Assembly: GCA_002480565.1 (NCBI GenBank)
Contig: DLCK01000030.1
Location: 2,328 to 66,327 of the forward strand
Source: Phycisphaerales bacterium UBA7800
Lineage (GTDB): Bacteria > Planctomycetota > Phycisphaerae > Phycisphaerales > Phycisphaeraceae
DNA: 64,000 nucleotides
Direction of reading: 5' to 3'
Below the pieces are notes generated by a model. That model was not told the origin of the DNA, did not search any database, and saw nothing but the letters and a program-made list of their open reading frames with translations. Position numbers and translations under genes: made by a program. Positions 33,517 through 42,182 of this stretch are shown here, piece by piece; the first letter of the stretch is position 1; every line of letters begins with the position of its first letter.

Positions 33517-36500
33517 ATGTTCAACCAAACCCGCTTATCTAATTGGGGCCGTACGTTTGTCCTTTGGGTTCTAACGTGCGTTATCCTGCCGACACAATTA
33601 CTGGCTCAAAGTGCTCCGGTTTACATTGACGATTCGCCTGCTGCGATGGATCAACTTGCCGAAGCGATCCGTCTGCGGTCTCAAAACCGACTCACTGAAG
33701 CGGTCACCAAATACCAACACATCCTTGAGACGTACCGTCACAAGCTCATGCGAACCGACAAGCCTTACTACACCGACACGCGTCGGATGGTGGTCTCACG
33801 GTTACTTGCTGATGAGCCGATGATGACAACCTATCGCAAGCAGTACGAAGCGTCAGCCAGGCGGATGATCACGGTATCGCAATCTGCGGATGATCGCCTG
33901 ACTGCATTGCTTGATGTGGTGGATCGCTACTTTCTGTGTCCATCAGGGATGCAGGCCGCATTGGATGCTGCAGGTTTGTTACTGGCCCAGGCCGACATTC
34001 CTGCTGCGATGGCATTGCTTGAACAACTGGAAAATCATCCTGACCGCAAGCGCTTTGCCCAACGCCTTGATGGACTGCTCTGGTCTGCCAAGGTGTTGAT
34101 GGACCCGATGGCTCAGCAGGATATCCAACCCCCTAATCAACCGGTGGAACTCTCGCCTGCCTATGTCATCCCACCAATGCTTTGGCCCACGAGTATGCTA
34201 GGCCAAGCCGGCTGGTCGATCCCCAACATGCCAGAAGATGTGACCGAACTGTGGTCCATTGAATTGAACAATCCGTTTTCCGAATCTCATCGCACCTCAT
34301 CACGTCGCAATGATGTGCTGCGTCGTCGCCGTGATCAAAACCTGCCTACCGCGACCCATGGCAATCTCATCCCGCTGATTCAAGGTGACCGTCTGTTCCT
34401 TAATTCCCAGCAAGGTATCAGCGTCTACGACCGACTTTCAGGTCGCCCGTTATGGAAATATGAACTCTCGCCCGACGCCACTGCCAACACCAACGTGATG
34501 AATGCTGCCCCGATGGATCAGCAGCGAAGTGTCTGCGTTACCGAGAACCGTGTCCTGGGTGTCGTCGGATTCATGACGCAATGGCGATCAAGCTGGCAAC
34601 TCAAAAACCATCAGACCCACATGGTCTGTCTGGATATGCAGTCCGGCGACCTGCTCTGGGATACCCAACCTCAAAAGCTTGATCCGAGTCTCGAAGAAGT
34701 CTTTTTCCATGGCACGCCTCTGGCGGATGACCGGCGTGTATATGCCCTGATGCGCCGCAGTCAGAACTCAGGTTTCCACACCGTTTACCTTGCTGCCCTG
34801 GACATCACCGACGGACGCCTGCTTTGGAAACGACATCTTGCCAGCGCTGCGATGGGCAATCACAATCGCACCTATGCCCTTGGGGAAATGTCTCTGTATC
34901 AAGGACAAGTCTACGTCACTGACAATCTGGGGACGATCAGTGCCATCGACGGACTCACCGGCGACATGCTCTGGCTTGTGATGCTTGACCGTTCGGGTGA
35001 TTCACAGGATGTCCAGCCCAAGCCACTGGTCGCACAGCGTCGGCGGATCACAACATCAGCCAGCCGGCCTGCTCCGATTGTGACCTCCAAAAAAGTGCTC
35101 ATCTCCCCAGCCTGGGCCAATGAGTCAGCACAGGTCATCGACCGACTTACCGGCAATCCCCTGCGTCAACTTGATGCCAAGGGTTTTGACACCGGCTGCC
35201 AATTGACTCTCACCGAGGAGGGTCTGCTGAGTGTCGACCGCGTCGTGCGGATGTTTGATGCCGACACGTTTGAGCAAAAGTGGGAACGTAAACTTTCAAG
35301 CATCACCGACAAGGACAAACCCCAATTCATCGTCCATCACGACAAGGTCATGATCCAAGGCAAGGGCAAGCTGTACATGATCAACCTCAAAGACGGGCTG
35401 GTTGAAAAGGAACTGCCCTTTGATCAGGACGGCGTGATCCTCACCGCAGACCAGCAGTGGATCATCAGTCGTGATGACGAGTTGGTCAGCCTCATGCGTT
35501 GGGATGATGCGTACAATCAACTTGCAGCCCGCATTGAGCGTTATCCTGATCAAACATGGCCGGGCCTGGCATTAAGTCATCTGGCGGTCGGTCGTCGGCA
35601 ATGGGAAACGGCATTGCAGGGCATTGATGCTGCAATTGATTCGATTCAACTTTCGCCGGGCATCCCTTCCAACTCCTCACAGCAGTATCAGGTTCAACAG
35701 GTCTTTGATCACATTCGCAATCAGGTCGAGCTTCCTGCCGAGGGCGCCAAGGATCCGCAACTTGCAGAGGCCAGTCTTGAGTCGCTGCCGGATCACTTGA
35801 CGGTGTTGGCTTTGTTTGAACGCCTTGCGGTGATGAGCATGACGCCGATCAATGAAGTCACCCAACAGTTTGCCCGCGGGCGGTATTGGCAATTCCGCGG
35901 TCAGCCTGCGATGGCGATTGAAAATTACCAGGCGATCCTTGCGGACCCGACTTTGGCGTCCCAACTCTATCAGTTTGATCAGGGTGCCCGACAAGCTCGA
36001 CTTGAAGCACGCCTGCGACTAATTGAAATCGTCACGACCAATCCGGCCACAATGCAGCGGTTTGAAACCGTTGCTGCCGAACATCTGCGACAGCTTCAAC
36101 GCATGCCCACCACCACCGCGGAGAGCTATCTTGCCATGGCAGAAAGCTACCCGTTAACGCAGGCTGCCGCGGCGGCTCGGATTGAAGCTGCCAAAATGTA
36201 CTGGCAGCAAAACGACATTGAACACGCTGTCCCGTTACTGCAAAAAGCCTATCACCAGGCCAATGATCCAGCGACCAAACAACAGATCGTCGGACAGCTT
36301 GCCCAAGGTTACGAGCAGTTGGGCAACCCCATGCGTGCCCATCGTGTACTTAATGACTTTGTGATGCTCTTCCCTAATGAACCGGTCATGCGTGATGGCC
36401 AGCAAGTATCCGTCGAAGCATGGATCAGCAAGCTGGCGCATAGCCATCCGATTCGATCCCGTTATCCCAAGTTTGACTTACCGTTGGATCAGGCGATTGG

Positions 36501-37974
36501 CCTTAACGGGCGACTGCTGCAACCGACCCAACACAAACCCGATGTCCATGGGCGGGAACTGGTTTTGCTGCGTCACGATTCGCTGTGTCTCTACCAAATG
36601 GATCAAGCCAAAATCATCTGGTCGATCCCCGTGCAGGATGAACAGATTCAACTGCTCGCCCAGTCAGCTGACCAACTGCTGCTTTACGAACCGGCTCAAA
36701 GTCATCTCATCGGCATCAATATCCGCACCGGCCAACCGCTCTGGCAACCCATCATTCTCAATGAAGCTGTCCAGTCCGTCGCTCAGCAACACAACCGACT
36801 TGCAGCTGAACCGGATGTCCAACGACAGTGGATGCAGATGATGAACCCCAACGGCTTGATGGTTGTCAAAGGACGTATCCGTGAAGCAAGACACGAAACG
36901 GATCTGAACTTACGCATGACGGTGAGTCCCAATGTACTCGTTGCAGCAGACGGGACGGGACGTGTGCTTGCCATCGACCGAAATACAGGCATCACCCTTT
37001 GGAAACGACTGTATTCGCTGGACATTCTCGATCACCTTGCCATCACTGATTCCATGCTCGCCATCGGCGGACGAGTTGGCTTGCCCAACGACACCCAAAG
37101 CTACAACATGATGGTCGTGGACCTCAACACCGGCGAACTGCTCATGCACCCGCTGGAAGAAAAACGCGAGGACTCCGACCAGATGCAATGGTTGGGTATC
37201 GTCAGCCCGGACCTGCTGGTGTCGGTCACCCAGAAAGTCATCGCGGCCTATCGCATCGGCACCGGTGAAGTGGTCTGGCGATTACCCAATCCCGGCCAGC
37301 CCATTCTCAGAAAACCCAACGCTACTGCCCAACTCACCAGTGCCCTTTCAACTGGCGCAGCCCATGTCATGCTCTTTAATGTCAATGACAAACAACAAGG
37401 CATGTTCACCAGCATCGACCTGACCACCGGCCAGTCCGCTGGCACTTGGATCACCGGCGAAACCGACAACAGCCGTCAAGTCAATGTCCTGCAAACCGAC
37501 GACCGCTACTTCCTGCTCACGCCCACTCAACTGACCTGTACCGATCTGGAAGGCAACCTGCTTTGGCGTGACGCGATCAACACCACCACCCAATACCTTT
37601 TGGCCATGCAACTCTCACAGCGATACCTCGTGCTCCTCACCCGCCGGGATATGGGTTGGGGCAATGGTGAGATGCCCAATGCGCCTGACGCCATGATTGA
37701 TCAGCCCATCAACCCGCCACGTCTGCCTCAACAGGCCGTCGTCCCTGACCGCCGACACAATCGCGTGGATGATGGTGTCTTTGACGATGTCTCAGGCCAA
37801 TACCGCTACCAGGTTCTGCTCATGGATCGCGTCTCAGGCCGAATCATCCACGAGCAGCAGTTGGCTCCCATGTCCCTGCCCATGCTCCCGACTCTCACCG
37901 GACTCTGCGATGACAACCTGATCCTCAGCACCAACAGCCAAACCATCATCATCCCAGCCGGTAACTCTGAGTAA
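33517..37974 (+). CDS. Very large secreted PQQ-propeller and TPR protein (1485 aa)
   Basis: Signal peptide (RTFVLWVLTCVILPTQLLAQ) then ~1460 residues outside. Residues ~35-210 are TPR-like (AIRLRSQNRLTEAVTKYQHIL). Two PQQ/WD-like propeller regions follow at ~265-690 and ~1025-1480, with repeated blade ends such as YDRLSGRPLWKYEL, LDITDGRLLWKRHL, IDGLTGDMLWLVML, IDRNTGITLWKRLY and YRIGTGEVVWRLP. TPR repeats lie between (~700-1000, FQQNDIEHAVPLLQKAY-type). No enzyme motif seen, so a scaffold is more likely than a dehydrogenase. GAGGT precedes the ATG. Confidence 0.9.
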   Translation: MFNQTRLSNWGRTFVLWVLTCVILPTQLLAQSAPVYIDDSPAAMDQLAEAIRLRSQNRLTEAVTKYQHILETYRHKLMRTDKPYYTDTRRMVVSRLLADEPMMTTYRKQYEASARRMITVSQSADDRLTALLDVVDRYFLCPSGMQAALDAAGLLLAQADIPAAMALLEQLENHPDRKRFAQRLDGLLWSAKVLMDPMAQQDIQPPNQPVELSPAYVIPPMLWPTSMLGQAGWSIPNMPEDVTELWSIELNNPFSESHRTSSRRNDVLRRRRDQNLPTATHGNLIPLIQGDRLFLNSQQGISVYDRLSGRPLWKYELSPDATANTNVMNAAPMDQQRSVCVTENRVLGVVGFMTQWRSSWQLKNHQTHMVCLDMQSGDLLWDTQPQKLDPSLEEVFFHGTPLADDRRVYALMRRSQNSGFHTVYLAALDITDGRLLWKRHLASAAMGNHNRTYALGEMSLYQGQVYVTDNLGTISAIDGLTGDMLWLVMLDRSGDSQDVQPKPLVAQRRRITTSASRPAPIVTSKKVLISPAWANESAQVIDRLTGNPLRQLDAKGFDTGCQLTLTEEGLLSVDRVVRMFDADTFEQKWERKLSSITDKDKPQFIVHHDKVMIQGKGKLYMINLKDGLVEKELPFDQDGVILTADQQWIISRDDELVSLMRWDDAYNQLAARIERYPDQTWPGLALSHLAVGRRQWETALQGIDAAIDSIQLSPGIPSNSSQQYQVQQVFDHIRNQVELPAEGAKDPQLAEASLESLPDHLTVLALFERLAVMSMTPINEVTQQFARGRYWQFRGQPAMAIENYQAILADPTLASQLYQFDQGARQARLEARLRLIEIVTTNPATMQRFETVAAEHLRQLQRMPTTTAESYLAMAESYPLTQAAAAARIEAAKMYWQQNDIEHAVPLLQKAYHQANDPATKQQIVGQLAQGYEQLGNPMRAHRVLNDFVMLFPNEPVMRDGQQVSVEAWISKLAHSHPIRSRYPKFDLPLDQAIGLNGRLLQPTQHKPDVHGRELVLLRHDSLCLYQMDQAKIIWSIPVQDEQIQLLAQSADQLLLYEPAQSHLIGINIRTGQPLWQPIILNEAVQSVAQQHNRLAAEPDVQRQWMQMMNPNGLMVVKGRIREARHETDLNLRMTVSPNVLVAADGTGRVLAIDRNTGITLWKRLYSLDILDHLAITDSMLAIGGRVGLPNDTQSYNMMVVDLNTGELLMHPLEEKREDSDQMQWLGIVSPDLLVSVTQKVIAAYRIGTGEVVWRLPNPGQPILRKPNATAQLTSALSTGAAHVMLFNVNDKQQGMFTSIDLTTGQSAGTWITGETDNSRQVNVLQTDDRYFLLTPTQLTCTDLEGNLLWRDAINTTTQYLLAMQLSQRYLVLLTRRDMGWGNGEMPNAPDAMIDQPINPPRLPQQAVVPDRRHNRVDDGVFDDVSGQYRYQVLLMDRVSGRIIHEQQLAPMSLPMLPTLTGLCDDNLILSTNSQTIIIPAGNSE

Positions 37975-37998
37975 TCAAAAAGTTGTTACCTTTTGTCT

Positions 37999-38032
37999 TT
38001 TCAAACTCTCTGTCTCTGTAGCTCTGTGGTTC
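37999..38032. repeat. Half copy of the CAGAG-word repeat after the PQQ gene
   Basis: CTCTCTGTCTCTGTAGCTCTGTGG resembles the right arm of the perfect repeat at 6540-6563. No opposing arm is present. Confidence 0.45.
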
Positions 38033-38098
38033 ATTGCTTGATGACCTTGGTAACCTGTCGATACAAACCGAACCATTCGCCCTCGTTTTTCCCTCGAA

Positions 38099-38127
38099 TT
38101 GTCATCCTGACATCGACTCTCTAAACT
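38099..38127 (+). promoter_or_regulatory. Likely promoter of glyA
   Basis: TTGTCA (38099-38104), 17-base spacer, TAAACT (38122-38127), about 55 bases before the glyA ATG. Confidence 0.45.
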
Positions 38128-38182
38128 ATCTGACTTGCCCCGAACCCCCCGAATCCCTGACCCCACGCTGGAGAAAGCTCAA

Positions 38183-39454
38183 ATGAGTCAGAATATGCCC
38201 AACCTTACCGCTGTCGATCCTGCCATTGCCAAACTCATTGAGCAGGAAGCTGATCGTCAGCAAACCACGCTGGAAATGATTGCCAGTGAAAACCACACCT
38301 CCAATGCAGTCATGGAAGCGGTTGGCTCATGCTTAACCAACAAGTACTGCGAAGGCTATCCGCAGAAACGCTACTACTCGGGCTGTGGCTTTTATGATGA
38401 AGTCGAACAACTGGCCATCGACCGAGCCTGCGCGTTGTTTGGTTGCAGCTTTGCCAATGTCCAGCCGCACTCCGGTGCTTCTGCCAATCTTGCTGTGCAA
38501 TTCGCACTCCTTGAGCCAGGCGACACCTTCGCTGCCATCGAACTCTCCGAAGGCGGACACCTCACCCACGGCAGCCCGGTCAACATCTCCGGCAAGTGGC
38601 TTAACCCGGTGACCTACAAACTCGTCACCGATGAGTCTGATCCCAACTACGGTGCCATCGACATGGCCTCCGTCGAAGAAGTCGTCAAGCAGCACAAGCC
38701 CAAGCTCATCATGTGCGGTTACTCGGCTCACCCCAAGACCATCGACTTTGCAGGCTTCCGTGCGATTGCTGATAAGTACAACTGTCTGCTCTGGGCGGAC
38801 ATCGCACACATCGCAGGTCTCTGTGCAGGTGATGCTCATCCGTCACCCTTCCCGCATTGTCACGTGGTCACCACTACCACGCATAAGACACTGCGTGGCC
38901 CGCGTGGTGGCCTGATCATGACCAACGACGAAGAGCTTGCCAAGAAGATCAACAAGGCAGTCTTCCCCGGCACGCAAGGTGGCCCGCTGATGCACGTCAT
39001 CGCCGGTAAAGCCGTCTGCTTCGGTGAAGCTTCCAAACCTGAATTTAAAACCTACGCAGCGCAGGTCGTCAAGAACGGCAAGGCACTCGCTGACGCCCTT
39101 AAAGCCAAGGGTTACAAGCTCGCTGCCAACGGTACGGAAAACCATCTGGTCCTCGTGGATCTGCGAACCGTGTTCCCTGACCTCACCGGCAAGGAAGCAG
39201 CACTGTGGCTCGAAAAGGCCGGCATCATCACCAACATGAACACCGTCCCCAACGAAACACGAAGCCCCTTCAAAACCTCAGGCGTCCGGCTGGGCACTCC
39301 CGCCCTGACCACCCGAGGCCTTGTGGAATCCGACATCGCCGAAGTCGCCGGACTCATTGATGCAACGCTGCAAAGCAACGGTGACGAAGCCAAACTCGCC
39401 GACATCCGCAAACAGGTCGCAGACCTTGCAGCAAAGTTCCCAATGGCTCACTGA
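38183..39454 (+). CDS. glyA: Serine hydroxymethyltransferase
   Basis: PLP enzyme that makes glycine and 5,10-methylene-THF from serine and THF. 423 residues, the usual bacterial length, with YCEGYPQKRYYSGCGFYDEVE at the N-terminus and the PLP lysine at Lys235 in VTTTTHKTLRGPRGG. Start at ATG 38183 with GGAGAAAG before it; the longer ORF start at 38135 lacks support. With folD and folE2 in the window it forms part of one-carbon metabolism, though the genes are not clustered. Confidence 0.97.
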   Translation: MSQNMPNLTAVDPAIAKLIEQEADRQQTTLEMIASENHTSNAVMEAVGSCLTNKYCEGYPQKRYYSGCGFYDEVEQLAIDRACALFGCSFANVQPHSGASANLAVQFALLEPGDTFAAIELSEGGHLTHGSPVNISGKWLNPVTYKLVTDESDPNYGAIDMASVEEVVKQHKPKLIMCGYSAHPKTIDFAGFRAIADKYNCLLWADIAHIAGLCAGDAHPSPFPHCHVVTTTTHKTLRGPRGGLIMTNDEELAKKINKAVFPGTQGGPLMHVIAGKAVCFGEASKPEFKTYAAQVVKNGKALADALKAKGYKLAANGTENHLVLVDLRTVFPDLTGKEAALWLEKAGIITNMNTVPNETRSPFKTSGVRLGTPALTTRGLVESDIAEVAGLIDATLQSNGDEAKLADIRKQVADLAAKFPMAH

Positions 39455-39481
39455 GCTTGAGTAACCGACAATTGAAACATT

Positions 39482-39517
39482 AAAAAAGCTGCGACAGGTT
39501 TGTCGCGGCTTTTTTTG
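39482..39517 (+). terminator. Intrinsic terminator of glyA
   Basis: AAAAAAGC-T-GCGACA, loop GGTT, TGTCGC-G-GCTTTTTTT: a GC-rich stem with one mismatch and a T run, 27 bases after the stop codon. Confidence 0.92.
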
Positions 39518-39727
39518 TGTGTTTGTAGATTGGGGACGCGTGAGTTGTTAGAGCAGTACAAATTCAACTGCCTCGTTATGTCTTGGCCTAGCTGCGGTGT
39601 GATACACGGCTGACGCTACTCTTGAAAAAGAAATACTCTGATCCAAAACGTGTTTAGCAGTTGCAACTGTGATTACAAATTTGAGGTGTTCAGATGAATC
39701 ATCTCCACAGGATTTTTTTCTTCTGAC

Positions 39728-40369
39728 TTACGTTGCATCGCCCACTGGCTCGAAGACGCCTTGTTCGGGTTGATACTGCAGGAGCTGTCCTTGTTCAATA
39801 TCAAAATACCAACCATGCAGGGAAAGCTTGCCTTGGCGGATGCGTTCTTCAATGAAGGGGAAGGTATGGAGATTTTCCATTGACAAAAAAATGGCGGCCT
39901 GCTCGGTGGCACGTTGTTGGAGCTTCGGATCTTTGTTTGCCAGGTTCGCCATCACCTGTTCTTTGGCAGGAGCAGCGATGGACATCCAATGTGAGATGAA
40001 CCCGCCACCCTTACAGCCACAGGTCCCATCCATGAGCGCTTTGATCCCACCACAGCTTGAGTGCCCCATAATAATGAGGTGTTCAACTTCAAGGTGACAG
40101 ACGGCAAATTCCAACGCAGCACTCACACCATGCAGCGCATCGTCCATCTGGTATGGCGGGACGAGGTTGGCGACATTGCGCACCATGAATAAATCACCGG
40201 GCGCAGAGTTGGTGAGAATCGCCGGATCGACACGTGAATCACTACAGCCGATGAACATCGTGCTGGGATTCTGGCCTTTTTTCAGAGGTTCAAAGTGATC
40301 ACTGTCAGGACCGAAGTAGTCCTTCTGAAACACACGGAAGCCGTTAATGAAATGCTCAATATCTTTCAT
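39728..40369 (-). CDS. Beta carbonic anhydrase
   Basis: Interconverts CO2 and bicarbonate. 213 residues from the ATG at 40369 (AAGGAT upstream); an in-frame ATG 13 codons earlier is possible. Zinc ligands are Cys42 and Asp44 in GCSDSRVDP, His103 and Cys106 in GHSSCGG; RNVANLVPPY is also typical. Full length for the bacterial plant-type family. A Cys-Gly stretch (DGTCGCKGGG) in the active-site loop region is a small peculiarity. Confidence 0.95.
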   Translation of the reverse strand: MKDIEHFINGFRVFQKDYFGPDSDHFEPLKKGQNPSTMFIGCSDSRVDPAILTNSAPGDLFMVRNVANLVPPYQMDDALHGVSAALEFAVCHLEVEHLIIMGHSSCGGIKALMDGTCGCKGGGFISHWMSIAAPAKEQVMANLANKDPKLQQRATEQAAIFLSMENLHTFPFIEERIRQGKLSLHGWYFDIEQGQLLQYQPEQGVFEPVGDAT

Positions 40370-40457
40370 TGGTCGCGATACATCCTTGTATTGCCCCGGT
40401 GCATGCATGAGGTAATGGACATAGTATCGCGATTAATGGTCACGATGCCAAGCTGGA

Positions 40458-41045
40458 CTACTCCTTGAGGACCATGTCGATGCACATGACGGCTGCCATG
40501 ATGAGTTGTCGGGCGACACTGTCGGCAGGTACGTCTTCTGCGATTTGCAGGACGTAGTTGTCAGCACTGGTGAAAAGTTCCTTGCCGATGCCTGCCCATT
40601 TTTTGGATACGTGTGCCAATTCGTTATCGCCGGCAAGGAATCTGAAATCCCAGCCGGTCCATTTCCCCTTGAGATAGCAGACTTCCTGTTCCTGATCATC
40701 AAGGACGCGAAAGGCTCCGCCCAAGGAGAAGAACTTTTGCTTGAACATACCGATGATGTTGTTCTCATCGTCGAAGACCTGAACCTTTGAGAGGAAGATA
40801 CTCACGCCACGCTTAACGCGAACGACTTGCTGACCGTCAGGTGTGCGGATGGTGACATCAAAAGGCGTCATGCGTTTGTAATCTGTAAAACGCAGCAACT
40901 TGGTGAAGAAGCCTAACTTTTCCTCGCGGCATTCCATAATCATCTGACCAGACTCAGGATCATAGATGTCATAATTGTTGGCAGCTTTGAACATGCCCAC
41001 ATGCTCTTTAACGAGATAAACATTACGACTGAGCGTATCTGACAT
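40458..41045 (-). CDS. LURP-one-related / phospholipid-scramblase-like protein
   Basis: 195 residues forming the Tubby-like twelve-stranded barrel of the LURP-one/scramblase superfamily: NVYLVKEHVGMFKAANNYDIYDPESGQMIMEC, VTIRTPDGQQVVRVKRGVSIF, VQVFDDENNIIGMFKQKFFSLGG and WDFRFLAGDNELAHVSKKWAGIGKE, then a C-terminal hydrophobic helix QLIMAAVMCIDMVL. Bacterial members are of unknown function; lipid or membrane binding is inferred from the eukaryotic scramblases. Not in an operon with the carbonic anhydrase with certainty, although 88 bases apart on the same strand. Confidence 0.85.
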   Translation of the reverse strand: MSDTLSRNVYLVKEHVGMFKAANNYDIYDPESGQMIMECREEKLGFFTKLLRFTDYKRMTPFDVTIRTPDGQQVVRVKRGVSIFLSKVQVFDDENNIIGMFKQKFFSLGGAFRVLDDQEQEVCYLKGKWTGWDFRFLAGDNELAHVSKKWAGIGKELFTSADNYVLQIAEDVPADSVARQLIMAAVMCIDMVLKE

Positions 41046-41237
41046 CAGAGCGAACCTTTCAGTGAGAACCCGGAAATATATATTCGATCCACAATGGATA
41101 TTTCAAATCATCCCATTGATGAAGAACCTGTCAAGTCCGATTATCCAAAGGCATGTATACAAGCGATCGTTACAATGCTCTGCAAGGAGTTTATTGACTT
41201 GAAGACCACTCAAAAACCAACTGATTCATCGCCCAAT

Positions 41238-41894
41238 ATGCCTTGGCCTAAGGCGCTGTTGTTTGATTTGGATTTAACGTTGATCCGATCCCGATCCTTT
41301 TGGCGACATGCTGAGCAGGTGTTACTTGGATACCTTGGTTTTGATGAGCAGATGGATGTGCATCACTGCTACAACGGTCTGCATGCCACGGATGCGGGCA
41401 AAGCGATCCATGCGTTACTCAAGCCAACGGCCAGTGAAGATGAATGTGTACGTGTGTTTCGCGAAGCGTTGATTGAGCAATTTGCAACTCAACCCATTGA
41501 AGCGATGCCTGGTGCGGTGGATTTGGTACATCGGTATGCGGGTCGGTTGCCTATGGCCATTGCATCGGGTTCACCACAAGAAGGGATACATGCTGCTGCA
41601 GTAGCACTTGGGATTCATGGGACACTTGATGCAGCGATCAGTAGTGAGTCGGTTGCCAATGGCAAGCCCGCGCCGGATGTATTTGTCAAAGCTGCACGTG
41701 AATTGGATGTCGCCGTTGAGGATTGCGTGGTGTTTGAAGACAGCGTGGTGGGTGCGACTGCTGCGGTACGTGCGGGGATGCAATGCATTGTGGTTCCGGA
41801 TCAACCGGAGTCAGCATTTGCGGGATTGCCAGTACATTTGGTGAAGTCACTGGCGGATGTGGATGAGGATTTGTTTGCAACGACACGACGATAG
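41238..41894 (+). CDS. HAD-superfamily hydrolase (beta-phosphoglucomutase/phosphatase-like)
   Basis: 218 residues from ATG 41238: motif I LLFDLDLTLIRS with nucleophile and acid/base Asp, motif II AIASGSPQEG, Lys in SVANGKPAPDVFVKAA, and motif IV VVFEDSVVGATAAVRAGM. Helical cap between motifs I and II (~20-85), so subfamily IA. The ORF is open from 41094, but the extra 48 residues lack domain character; no ribosome site is clear at any start. Sugar phosphatase or mutase, substrate unknown. Confidence 0.85.
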   Translation: MPWPKALLFDLDLTLIRSRSFWRHAEQVLLGYLGFDEQMDVHHCYNGLHATDAGKAIHALLKPTASEDECVRVFREALIEQFATQPIEAMPGAVDLVHRYAGRLPMAIASGSPQEGIHAAAVALGIHGTLDAAISSESVANGKPAPDVFVKAARELDVAVEDCVVFEDSVVGATAAVRAGMQCIVVPDQPESAFAGLPVHLVKSLADVDEDLFATTRR

Positions 41895-41917
41895 AGACCT
41901 TTGAAAAAATCAATTCT

Positions 41918-42034
41918 TTTTTTCACCGCCAAGACGCCAAGTTTAACAAGACCAAGACAAAGATTTTGATTTGCTTTCAAGGACTTTTTCTTGGTTTTTA
42001 ACTCTGCGCTCTTGGCGTCTTGGCGGTGAAAAAA
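41918..42034. repeat. Perfect 24-bp inverted repeat (GCCAAGACGCCAAG words), 3' of HAD gene
   Basis: Arms 41918-41941 and 42011-42034 are exact reverse complements. Weaker complementarity continues inward (ACCAAGACAAAG against ACCAAGAAAAAG) and outward to about 41895-42058, so the whole element is roughly 165 bases. Confidence 0.9.
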
Positions 42035-42092
42035 TACATCTTGATTTTTCGAAGACCTCGGCATTGCGTTGATGGAAGTGATCTATCCCTTC

Positions 42093-42135
42093 ACAAAAAA
42101 ACATGGCACACGAAGTAAGTCTCCGTGTGCCATGT
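42093..42135 (-). terminator. Strong intrinsic terminator of the PBP-AspT gene
   Basis: Perfect 12-bp stem ACATGGCACACG (42101-42112) with CGTGTGCCATGT (42124-42135), loop of 11 bases, and seven T on the minus strand (42095-42101). About 48 bases after the stop codon. Confidence 0.93.
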
Positions 42136-42182
42136 GGCGTTTATCTATTGAATTATCTTGTGCTCAATTTTGAGCCTCACAC

